A stretch of DNA of 64,000 nt from Bacteroidota bacterium. Lineage in GTDB: Bacteria; Bacteroidota; Bacteroidia; Bacteroidales; Cfx3-03. Below the pieces are notes generated by a model. The model made no database searches. It saw only the letters and a list, made by a program, of their open reading frames with translations, and was not told the DNA's origin. The stretch is from assembly GCA_013390605.1 (NCBI GenBank), contig JACAUB010000001.1, positions 2,764,884-2,828,883 of the forward strand, read 5' to 3'. Each line of letters begins with the position of its first letter. The first letter of the stretch is position 1. The position numbers were made by a program, and so were the translations under genes. This document shows positions 40,001-47,615 of this stretch, piece by piece.

Positions 40001-40895
40001 ATCCGGCTTTATCCAAACCTCCCCGTCGTGTTGCAGGGCCAAACGATGTATGTGCTACATCTTTAATTCTAACCGGCACATTGTTTTGAACAGCTACCAC
40101 AGAATTTTCCAGATCGCCTAAATTCTTCACATAACCCAGACCTCTAATAATATACTCTACATTGTTTAATTCAATTGTTTCAGCTCCTATATCGAGATTG
40201 CTTTTACGAACAGCATTCATCACATCCATTACTGATACATTGTATGCTTTAAGTGCTTCCGGATTAATATCGACTTGATATTCTTTGATAAAACCGCCTA
40301 CAGAAGCTACTTCAGAAACACCCTCGGCTGTGGCAAGTCCATATTTAACATAGAAATCCTGAATAGTGCGTAATTCCTGAGGATCCCAGCCGCCATTGGG
40401 TTTACCCGTTTTAGGGTCTCTTCCTTCCAGTGTATACCAATATATCTGTCCAAGAGCTGTTGCATCCGGACCTAACGTTGGAGTTACACCTGCAGGAAGT
40501 GTTCCTGACGGTAAAGAATTCAGCTTTTCAAGTATCCGCGAACGACTCCAGTAAAACTCTACTTTATCTTTGAAAATGACATAAATAAACGACATTCCAA
40601 ACATTGAAGTACTGCGCACAGTTTTAACTCCTGAAATTCCAAGTAATGCGGTTGTCAATGGATAGGTTACCTGGTCCTGAATATCTTTGGGCGAACGCCC
40701 CATCCATTCCGTAGCCACAATCTGTTGATTATCTCCTATATCAGGAATAGCATCAACAGGAATAGGATCGCGTGGCAGGAATCCGGTTTGCCAGTTAAAT
40801 GGTGCATATACAATTCCAAACGCCACAAAAGCAATGAGAAAAATAAATGTAACCAGGCGGTTTTCAAGAAAATATTTGACAAGACGGTTAAACAT
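37026..40895 (-). CDS. cusA: CusA-type heavy-metal efflux RND transporter
   Basis: At 1289 residues this is longer than typical CusA (about 1050), mainly through an extended membrane/periplasmic stretch at about residues 530-680 and a long loop around 770-860. Family marks: RLVTFIFLIAFVAFGIVYAP at the N-terminus, the VMVDIGIVDVENILRHLE membrane helix with acidic proton-relay residues, GIGKEFMPSLNEGSFLLMPTSMPHSS, and GVIMGTYIHQVFEQR. Met/acidic-rich loops fit metal export. It couples proton influx to metal efflux together with the CusB and TolC proteins downstream. Confidence 0.93.
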   Translation of the reverse strand: MFNRLVKYFLENRLVTFIFLIAFVAFGIVYAPFNWQTGFLPRDPIPVDAIPDIGDNQQIVATEWMGRSPKDIQDQVTYPLTTALLGISGVKTVRSTSMFGMSFIYVIFKDKVEFYWSRSRILEKLNSLPSGTLPAGVTPTLGPDATALGQIYWYTLEGRDPKTGKPNGGWDPQELRTIQDFYVKYGLATAEGVSEVASVGGFIKEYQVDINPEALKAYNVSVMDVMNAVRKSNLDIGAETIELNNVEYIIRGLGYVKNLGDLENSVVAVQNNVPVRIKDVAHTSFGPATRRGGLDKAGSEAVGGVVVARYGSNPMDVINNVKDKIKDLEAGLPQKKLPDGSISKVTVVPFYDRAGLIKETIGTLESALSHEILISIIVIIVLVLNMRASIIVAGLLPIGVLMTFILMHLFGVDANVVALSGIAIAIGVMVDIGIVDVENILRHLEMPENKDIRGKQLMSVIYHATTEVRAAVVTSIATTVVSFLPVFAMEAAEGKLFHPLAFAKTFALLSSFVLGIVVLPTLMYILFDIRFDGKKIKKYWNGSLIVAGLIFIVMWHTWPALVLVAIGINNLLDYCWPEERKEIPNYINIAITVLVAVYYLSIEWLPLGAHNSEFVNFLFVASIVSVILAVLLTMVHFYEPILRWSLCNKWKFLSIPAFTLLFGLLVWMGYDKIFGFVATGFEKVGWQSFRQTSIWQGAVKTFPGIGKEFMPSLNEGSFLLMPTSMPHSSIEKNLQYIETLDKRLSRIPEVEIAVGKWGRVNSALDPAPVQMFENTINYRSEYILDGNGRRMQFKVDNDGSFILKGKAKYNPEKELFRVIPIDSLTPDQDGTYFRQWRPQIKKPLDIWNEIVKVTNIPGLTSAPKLQPIETRLVMLSTGMRAPMGLKVYGPDLETIEKAGMAFEKALKSIPSIKASSIFYDRAVGAPYIEIKLNREAMARYGMSVSSVQEILQVAVGGMALSNSVEGRERFPMRVRYARELRDNPADLKQILIPAMNGVQIPLSEIADINYTRGAQMIKSENTFLVGYVIFDKLEGKAEVDVVDEAAKILKQKIDAGEIKLLPGVSYKFAGNYEQQVRATQRLAIVIPISLIMIFLLLFFQFKTITASFIHFSGVFVAFAGGFIMLWLYGQDWFLNFSIAGMNMRDMFQMHPINLSVAVWVGFIALFGIATNDGVIMGTYIHQVFEQRHPSTVEEVREAVISAGKKRVRPAMMTTAVAVIALLPVLTSTGKGADIMVPMAIPTFGGMIIQVMTVFVVPLFQSIWREWAVGREQRKAVKLLNNQDDENSNI

Positions 40896-40930
40896 GATAC
40901 TCTATTTGTTAAGCAATTCAAACTTTAGAA

Positions 40931-40967
40931 GATCATTCAGATAGATGAAATATCTACCTGAATGATC
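40931..40967 (-). other. Long intercistronic hairpin between the HMA gene and cusA
   Basis: GATCATTCAGATAGAT (40931-40946) can pair over 16 positions (one G-U) with ATCTACCTGAATGATC (40952-40967). No T-run follows on the minus strand, so it is unlikely to be a full terminator. It could stabilise the HMA-gene mRNA end or lower read-through into cusA. Confidence 0.7.
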
Positions 40968-40975
40968 AAAAGAAT

Positions 40976-41332
40976 TTATTTCATTCTTTTATATTTACAG
41001 CAACCGGGTAGACTTGCATAAGTCTTGTCGTCAGCTTTTACCTTTTCGGTATCATGACCAACAGTAGCAACTTTTTTCTGAATATCCATATTACTGATTT
41101 TAGAAGGAGAATAGGTTACTGCTAAAAGCTGCGTTTTGCTATCCCAATTAGCTTTACTAACACCGTCAACCTTTGCGGCCTTTTCGATACGAGCCTTACA
41201 CGATCCACAATTTCCGGCAACTTTAATTGTTTCGGTTTTAGTAGGCCCTGTTTGTGTTCCTTTTTCTGCATTGGCACCCAAACTGATTACCATTGCAATA
41301 AGCACCATTGATAAAAACTTAATTGCTTTCAT
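40976..41332 (-). CDS. Secreted HMA-domain (copper-chaperone-like) protein
   Basis: The 118-residue protein has a signal peptide (cleavage after NA near residue 22) and a heavy-metal-associated domain with metal-binding CGSC in AGNCGSCKARIEKAAKVDGV, plus a basic tail containing two adjacent Cys (PGCCKYKRMK). In place of the common GMTC motif it has GNCGSC. It is first in line with cusA and probably captures Cu(I) or a similar ion in the periplasm for the pump. Confidence 0.87.
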   Translation of the reverse strand: MKAIKFLSMVLIAMVISLGANAEKGTQTGPTKTETIKVAGNCGSCKARIEKAAKVDGVSKANWDSKTQLLAVTYSPSKISNMDIQKKVATVGHDTEKVKADDKTYASLPGCCKYKRMK

Positions 41333-41603
41333 TTTTTAAGATTTAAAAGACTTGATTAAATTAAAATAGTTGATAAATAGAATTATGAATAATAAATACG
41401 GGTTCTCAATCGCTTATTCAAACCATTATGAATGAGTTGAAATACACGATCAGATTGGAGTTCGATACCACTGTATGCTTAACAAAATAGAAAGTGGACA
41501 TGATATGAAAAGAATTAAAACGACGATGAAGGGTACAATAAATAACCCAAAAGTCTATTTTAAAACTTCAGAAAGCCCCGATATAGGGACATAGAAAAAA
41601 ACC

Positions 41604-41981
41604 TCAACAACGAAATTCCTGAAGAAATGCAGGCGTAGGGCCTGACTCGAAGGGTAATATTAAAGGAGAGAAAATTTGTTTCTTTACAAAAGGATTACTC
41701 ACAAACGACAAATCTGTATTGATAGGTAATGACAACCAGTCCAGATTAATGATTTTTGGAGTATTTATTTTAAAATCGGAAACAAAGAAATTATCTTTTA
41801 CTTTGAATGTACGCGTTACATTATGACAGAAAGGGCAATTATCGCCACAGCAGGATTTATGTATTGTATTAACCGCAATGGATTCTAACTTGTCACCGCA
41901 ATAATGTTTGGTTACCGTAATACCCGACGTAGCGAGTAGTATAGTGAAAGTGATAACCAGATGTATTAGCTTGCGGAACAT
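41604..41981 (-). CDS. HYC/CC/PP-type small cysteine-rich envelope protein
   Basis: The 125-residue protein starts with a signal-like hydrophobic segment, then the defining residues HYCGDKL (near residue 26), KSCCGDNCPFC (near residue 43) and a terminal GPTPAFLQEF. This matches the small Bacteroidota family named after HYC, CC and PP motifs, usually found next to metal-efflux genes. Biochemical function is unknown; metal binding by the Cys/His set is inference. It is 271 bases upstream of the HMA gene, on the same strand, and preceded by its own promoter and a perfect palindrome. Confidence 0.82.
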   Translation of the reverse strand: MFRKLIHLVITFTILLATSGITVTKHYCGDKLESIAVNTIHKSCCGDNCPFCHNVTRTFKVKDNFFVSDFKINTPKIINLDWLSLPINTDLSFVSNPFVKKQIFSPLILPFESGPTPAFLQEFRC

Positions 41982-41998
41982 AACTTTATATTATTAAG

Positions 41999-42006
41999 CA
42001 AATGTA
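41999..42006 (-). promoter_or_regulatory. -7 promoter element of the HYC/CC gene
   Basis: Minus-strand TACATTTG matches TAnnTTTG, 18 bases before the start codon at 41981. The -33 region coincides with the palindrome at 42016-42037. Confidence 0.55.
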
Positions 42007-42015
42007 TACCATTTT

Positions 42016-42037
42016 TATTGTATTGATTAATACAATA
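42016..42037. promoter_or_regulatory. Perfect 22-bp palindrome, candidate operator of the metal-efflux region
   Basis: TATTGTATT-gatt-AATACAATA is a perfect 9-bp inverted repeat with a 4-base spacer. It starts 10 bases upstream of the -7 box of the HYC/CC gene and so covers its -33 region, an ideal place for a dimeric repressor or activator. No regulator gene is adjacent. Confidence 0.55.
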
Positions 42038-42260
42038 TCCCTTATTAATAAAAAATTAACATTATAATATTCACATTGTTCATTCAACCTTCTTGCTCAT
42101 TCACTCTTAAAATACAATCGCAGTATTTACAAGCTTTACAATAGCAATAAAAGAGAAATTATTATCTTTACAAGTCCATCTGTTTCAACATTCTATTTGA
42201 TGGAAGAATAAGTTAAAAAATGCAATCAATTGCACCAGAAAACAAAAACAGATTGGATTT

Positions 42261-45026
42261 ATGAAAAAGTCAACCCTTCTCCTTTTTTTCCTATGCACTT
42301 TACTATTTGGTAACGCACAAAAAACAGTAATACAAAATCTCTCCGGTATCGATAAAGACCACACGATAGATTGGGATTTCTTCTGCACAAAAAATCGTAA
42401 TAGCGGAAAGTGGTCAAAAATTCCGGTACCCTCACAATGGGAACAATTAGGATTTGGCGGCTATAACTATGGCCACGACAAAAATAAATTCGACGAACAG
42501 GGGCTCTATAAATACAGGTTTGATATTCCAAAAAGCTGGAAAGGCAATGCAGTATACATTGTTTTCGATGGTGTTATGACTGATGTTGAAGTTAAGATAA
42601 ATGGAAAATTAGCCGGTCCAATCCATCAGGGAGGATATTATCAGTTCAAATACGATATTACCAAGCTACTGAAATACGGATCAAAAAACATTTTGGAAGC
42701 CACTGTAAGCAAAGTATCTGCAGATGCCTCTGTACAAAGAGCAGAATTAACAGGCGATTATTGGGTATTTGGAGGGATCTTTCGTCCGGTATATCTGGAG
42801 ATGAAACCAGCTACTCACATCGACCGTATAGCCATTGACGCACGTGCTGATGGGAGCTTTTCCGCTGATCTTTTTTTATCGAACATCCCGTCCAATACCA
42901 CCCTTGAAGCACAGATTCAAACGCTTACTGGCGAAAATATTGGACAGCCAATACAGGCAACTGCTTCTGCAAATCAGGAAAAAGTCACATTGAAGGAAAA
43001 AATAGAAAAACCTAAACAATGGAGTGCAGAGTTTCCAAACCGTTATCAAGTTGTTGTTGCTCTTAAAAATAAGAAACAAATAGTTCACACTATTACTCAA
43101 CCTTTTGGTTTCCGTACTATAGAGGTTCGTAAACACGATGGTTTATATGTTAATGGTGTTCGCGTTATTTTAAAAGGAGTTAACCGTCATTGTAGTTGGC
43201 CAGAAACAGGTCGCACCCTCAGCAAAGCACTCAGTATAATAGATGCCAATCTCATCAAGGACATGAATATGAATGCAGTCCGCATGTCGCACTATAATCC
43301 TGACATTCATTTTCTGGATGTCTGCGATTCACTGGGACTATATATATTGGATGAAGTCACCGGCTGGCAAGCTGCTTATGACACCAAAATAGGTAAAGAA
43401 AAAGTGAAAGAAACAGTGCTTCGTGATGTAAATCATCCTTGTATTTTATTCTGGGATAATGGAAACGAGGGAGGGTGGAACAGGAACCTCGATGGTGACT
43501 TTTCGTTATACGATCCACAAAACCGGGTAGTACTTCATCCATGGGAAAACTTTAATGGCATTAACACAAACCACTATCCAGATTACAACTTAATGTTCAA
43601 TGAAACACTCTATGGACAAGATATTTACATGCCAACTGAGTTCATGCATGGCTTGCATGATGGCGGACATGGAGCAGGATTAGATGATTTCTGGAATCAG
43701 ATGCTTTTACATCCATACTTAGGTGGGGGCTTTTTATGGGTTCTTGCGGACGAAGGAATTGTACGGACCGATAAAAACGGATATATTGATGTGTATGGCA
43801 CCAATGCCCCGGATGGAATTGTTGGACCGCACCGTGAAAAAGAAGGTAGCTTCTATGCTATTAAAGAAATATGGTCACCAATTTATATTCCCCGAAAAGT
43901 AATCACTCCATCTTTTAACGGACGGCTGGAAGTTGAAAATCGCTATAATTCAACTAATCTCAGTCAATGTACTTTTAGTTGGAAACTGGTTACTTTCCCC
44001 TCCCCTACTGATAAGACAATTGTAGCTACGGTCAATGCCTCTGGAAAGCCAAAACCATTTGCATTAGAACCCAATGCAAAAGATTTCCTCAATTTAAATC
44101 TACCTGAGACCTGGAAAGAAAGTGATGCATTATATCTCACTGCATACGACCCTTATCAACGCGAAATATTTACATGGAGCTGGGCTTTAAAAACGTCAAA
44201 GAATATCGCCGAACGATCTATGATAAAGACATCTGAAACTAATTCTGAACTACGGGAGAATGAAGACAGCTTAATTATAAAGGCCGGAAAAATTCAATAT
44301 CATTTTGATAAAAAAAGTGGATATCTGGAAAAAGTAATCAACAGCAAGGGAAACATTTCACTTTCTGGAGGTCCAACATTAGTTGAAGCAGCCTTAAAAT
44401 TGAAGCAAATTAAACAATATAAGGAGGGCAATAATCAAATCGTAGAAGTTGTATATGATGGAGTGAAACGATTTAAGGTAAAATGGAGCCTGGCTCCAGA
44501 CAGACCAGCCAAACTTGAATATGAGTTTCAATATCAAAAAGAGGTCAATATAGCAGGTATTACCTTCAACTATCCTGAAGAACAAGTTACTGGAATGAAA
44601 TGGCTTGGGCGTGGTCCATATCATGTTTGGAAAAACCGATTAAAAGGAATGGAACTGAGTGTATGGCATAAATACTATAACGATGCCATAACAGGCGAAG
44701 TATGGCAATATCCTGAATTTAAAGGTTATCATTCAGAACTATACTGGGCGACCATCGAAAATAAGCAATCCTCTTTTACTGTCTATACGGAAACGGATGG
44801 ACTCTTTTTACAGATGTTAAAACCATCACTGCCCAAAGCCCGGAATGATAATACTACACCTGCTTTCCCCGAAGGCAATTTAGGATTTCTAACAGGCATC
44901 AGTGCAATAGGCACCAAGTTTCAACCGGCAACTGATATGGGCCCTCAGAGTCAAAAAAATAAAATGACTAATATGAATCCGATTAAAGGAACACTATGGT
45001 TTGACTTCCGTGTTTCATCAAAATAA
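42261..45026 (+). CDS. Secreted GH2 family glycoside hydrolase (beta-galactosidase-like)
   Basis: The 921-residue protein has a signal peptide (cleavage after GNA, near residue 20) and the GH2 order of jelly roll, Ig-like domain and TIM barrel. The acid/base Glu is in FWDNGNEGGWN and the probable nucleophile Glu in MPTEFMHGLHDGG. Compared with the LacZ-type enzyme at 11925-15044 it is shorter and the motifs are variant (NGNE, TEFMHG), so galactose is a guess; other GH2 activities are possible. It opens the glycan-degradation cluster. Confidence 0.85.
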   Translation: MKKSTLLLFFLCTLLFGNAQKTVIQNLSGIDKDHTIDWDFFCTKNRNSGKWSKIPVPSQWEQLGFGGYNYGHDKNKFDEQGLYKYRFDIPKSWKGNAVYIVFDGVMTDVEVKINGKLAGPIHQGGYYQFKYDITKLLKYGSKNILEATVSKVSADASVQRAELTGDYWVFGGIFRPVYLEMKPATHIDRIAIDARADGSFSADLFLSNIPSNTTLEAQIQTLTGENIGQPIQATASANQEKVTLKEKIEKPKQWSAEFPNRYQVVVALKNKKQIVHTITQPFGFRTIEVRKHDGLYVNGVRVILKGVNRHCSWPETGRTLSKALSIIDANLIKDMNMNAVRMSHYNPDIHFLDVCDSLGLYILDEVTGWQAAYDTKIGKEKVKETVLRDVNHPCILFWDNGNEGGWNRNLDGDFSLYDPQNRVVLHPWENFNGINTNHYPDYNLMFNETLYGQDIYMPTEFMHGLHDGGHGAGLDDFWNQMLLHPYLGGGFLWVLADEGIVRTDKNGYIDVYGTNAPDGIVGPHREKEGSFYAIKEIWSPIYIPRKVITPSFNGRLEVENRYNSTNLSQCTFSWKLVTFPSPTDKTIVATVNASGKPKPFALEPNAKDFLNLNLPETWKESDALYLTAYDPYQREIFTWSWALKTSKNIAERSMIKTSETNSELRENEDSLIIKAGKIQYHFDKKSGYLEKVINSKGNISLSGGPTLVEAALKLKQIKQYKEGNNQIVEVVYDGVKRFKVKWSLAPDRPAKLEYEFQYQKEVNIAGITFNYPEEQVTGMKWLGRGPYHVWKNRLKGMELSVWHKYYNDAITGEVWQYPEFKGYHSELYWATIENKQSSFTVYTETDGLFLQMLKPSLPKARNDNTTPAFPEGNLGFLTGISAIGTKFQPATDMGPQSQKNKMTNMNPIKGTLWFDFRVSSK

Positions 45027-45143
45027 ACCACTTATCAATTAGCTGACAGGGATTATCTATTCAACATCTGAACCAACCGGAAGTACCTTTAAATGAAATT
45101 ATTTCCGGCCAATTAAATTAAGAAAAGAGGAAACATCATCAGG

Positions 45144-45342
45144 AGATAATTAGTAGAGAACTATGATAATACTTACCGCTGACTTTCATCGTAAGTAATA
45201 TCACCAAAGGGTTATTATAGGGTTGTTACAATCCTACTCCGTCTCCATAGATCGGAGTAAGTACGCAATAACCCTATATTGAATAGCGAGTAAGTATATG
45301 GAATATGAGGAATATAGTAAAATAATGGTAGAATTAAAGAAT
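45144..45342. repeat. Dispersed ~200-bp palindromic element, copy A
   Basis: Shares long colinear similarity with 60905-61104, including tcaccaaa, TATAGGGTTGTTAC and CGGAGTAAGTACG blocks. Its core is an imperfect hairpin: 45216-45241 pairs with 45253-45278 over most of 26 positions. No open frame and no T-run. Could be a MITE-like element or a structured RNA. It follows the GH2 stop by about 120 bases; the further 250 bases to 45599 are AT-rich with nothing recognised. Confidence 0.75.
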
Positions 45343-45599
45343 AATTATCGATAAGTATTCCACAACACAATTGCAATCGATTGAAAAATACTTAGCATTT
45401 GCATTTCATTTTTAAAATGATTAATCTATATTTGATGTTTCATATTTCATTTCAAAAAAAACAATTCAGATTATCTTAAATTTAACAACTGTTCATATCA
45501 CACATAATCTTGACAATAAATAAATTAAACGATTAAATAAGATAAAAAGTTTCTTATAAATTATTCTCAAGTAGAAACGTATTAAAAGCGACAAGTTTA

Positions 45600-46410
45600 T
45601 GAAATATTTCTATTCTCAATTATTTAGTTTGCTCGTCTTTTGTTCTGAAGTAGCATTAGCACAAAACAACAATCAGCTTTTACCAAACACAATGTCGGGC
45701 AAATTAAGGCGACATAAATCAGGCTAAATATCCATAGCAAATTCTGAAATAAATGGATAGGGGCCGAACTAGAATTGTATGCAGACTGACAAGAACAACT
45801 TATACAAGTAAAAAAAGTGTGGATTTGAATTAGAATGAACGGATTACTCCATGATAATATGAATGTCTATTTTGAAGATAAAAAAAGTATTTCAATTTAT
45901 AACTAACAACATATAAATTATATGATTTTATGATTAGTATTGATATCAAGCCTTTTGTTGAACTCCCATTTTTTGCCTATAATTCTGGCAAGTGGTAAAA
46001 TACTGTCTTTTGGTGGAAAGAAAATATAACGCCTCCAAAATCGTATAAAAAATGGCACAATCTGATCAAAGCCATGACTGAACACTATGGAAAAAACGAA
46101 ATAAAAAAGTGATATTTTCGAGGTATGAAAAGACTTAAATATTTATGATCATCAAATATGAAAGAATACTTTAAACTATATGATCATACTGTTAAAGCAA
46201 CTAAAAGCGTTTGCCCATATTATCAAGCTGGAGATCTGGCTACTACAGGTAATAAGTGGAATCAAAAAAAAATGATAAACCATTATACACAAATCAACAT
46301 CGCTCTTGATTCCATTATTCCCCATACTATGCTGTTAACCAAGGTTTCATTGATCAATCAGGGAAAACTGGAATAATTCTAAATCTCAGATGCATATCTT
46401 ATTAATCTGG
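45600..46410 (+). pseudogene. Decayed GH39 family (beta-xylosidase-like) gene
   Basis: Fragments of one GH39 protein can be read in order across several frames with stops between. 45600-45725 gives a signal peptide (MKYFYSQLFSLLVFCSEVALAQ). From 45841: GLLHDNMNVYFED; from 45930: ISIDIKPFVELPFF; from 46012: WWKENITPPKSYKKWHNLI and KAMTEHYGKNEIKK; then the frame 46158-46376 with EYFKLYDHTVKATKS and a later frame with YAVNQGFIDQSGKTGI. These match the barrel segments of GH39 enzymes. Deletions have removed residues around the acid/base NEP motif. The gene is clearly non-functional. Confidence 0.85.
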
Positions 46411-46460
46411 TTAAAACATAAAGAACAAAAAAACTATTAATCAATAAATTATATTTTGTG

Positions 46461-47588
46461 ATGCGAATAATATTACTCATTTTTTTACTAAATGTTGTGC
46501 TGCTAGCAGGAAATGTACAATCTCAAAACTACGATCTTAAAAACTGGCCAAAAGGATCGTCACCCACAGAAATTGGAACCCGTATCGTAGAAAAGTTTCT
46601 AAAAACATCTCATTCTCAATATGGTGACACCCATCCTTTGAAACCGCCGACACAAATCACCTACCCCGATGTGTGTACATGGCTTGGGGGGCTTTGGTTT
46701 GCCAGTGCTACTAAAAACGAGAATCTATATAAAAAATTAGAGACTCGTTTTGCGCCCTTATTCGATGTTGAAAAGAATCTGCTACCCAAACCGAACCATG
46801 TAGATAACAATGTTTTTGGTTCCGTTCCACTTGAACTTTACATTAAAACAAAACAGAAAAGATATCTCGATCTTGGATTATTGTATGCGGATACCCAATG
46901 GATACTCCCAGAAAACCCTAAGTCTGAAGAAAAATCAAGAGCAGACAAGGGCTACTCCTGGCAAACACGCATTTGGATTGATGACATGTTTATGATTACC
47001 ACTATTCAATCGCAAGCATATAGAGCTACTGGTGACAGAAAATACATAGACCGTGCTGCAAAAGAGATGGCACTTTACCTTGATACTATTCAACTCGAAA
47101 ATGGGTTGTTTTACCACTCTCCTGAAGCTCACTACAGCTGGGCACGTGGGAATGGTTGGATGGCTGTAGGAATGGCCGAAATGCTTCGTATTATACCAAA
47201 AGACAATCCGAATAAGGCAAGAATCATGATCGGTTATAAAAAGATGATGCTAGCATTACTTAAAAATCAGGAAATTGATGGCATGTGGCGACAAATTATT
47301 GACGATACAGAAGCATGGAAAGAGACATCAGGTACTGCCATGTTCACTTATGCCATGATCACAGGAGTTAAGAATGGCTGGCTGGATAAAAAGATTTTTG
47401 GTGCGGCAGCCCGAAAAGGTTGGCTGGCTCTAATCGGTTATATTAATCAGAATGATGAATTAACAGAAGTTTGTCAGGGAACTAATATCAAAAATAGTCG
47501 AGAACATTATATGACTCGTAAACGCATTGTTGGCGACCTCCATGGACAAGCTCCTGTACTTTGGTGCGCTACAGCACTGCTCAGATAA
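46461..47588 (+). CDS. GH105/GH88-type unsaturated glucuronyl (rhamnogalacturonyl) hydrolase
   Basis: The 375-residue secreted protein has a signal peptide and an (alpha/alpha)6 barrel. Family blocks: YSWQTRIWIDDMFMITTIQSQAY with the conserved catalytic-type Asp, HYSWARGNGWMAVGMAEML and ETSGTAMFTYA. GH105 enzymes hydrate and release unsaturated uronic acid from oligosaccharides made by pectate or rhamnogalacturonan lyases. I take the ATG at 46461 rather than the GTG one codon earlier. It follows the GH39 pseudogene and precedes the GH36-type gene by 27 bases. Confidence 0.88.
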   Translation: MRIILLIFLLNVVLLAGNVQSQNYDLKNWPKGSSPTEIGTRIVEKFLKTSHSQYGDTHPLKPPTQITYPDVCTWLGGLWFASATKNENLYKKLETRFAPLFDVEKNLLPKPNHVDNNVFGSVPLELYIKTKQKRYLDLGLLYADTQWILPENPKSEEKSRADKGYSWQTRIWIDDMFMITTIQSQAYRATGDRKYIDRAAKEMALYLDTIQLENGLFYHSPEAHYSWARGNGWMAVGMAEMLRIIPKDNPNKARIMIGYKKMMLALLKNQEIDGMWRQIIDDTEAWKETSGTAMFTYAMITGVKNGWLDKKIFGAAARKGWLALIGYINQNDELTEVCQGTNIKNSREHYMTRKRIVGDLHGQAPVLWCATALLR

Positions 47589-47615
47589 TAACCATCTTTC
47601 AACATTCAAAACATA

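Noticed and set aside
46158-46376. 72-codon frame as an independent small gene
   Set aside because: Its sequence is an internal GH39 fragment in line with others, so it belongs to the pseudogene.
46458-46460. GTG start for the GH105 gene
   Set aside because: An ATG follows directly and gives a normal signal peptide; GTG adds one residue without benefit.
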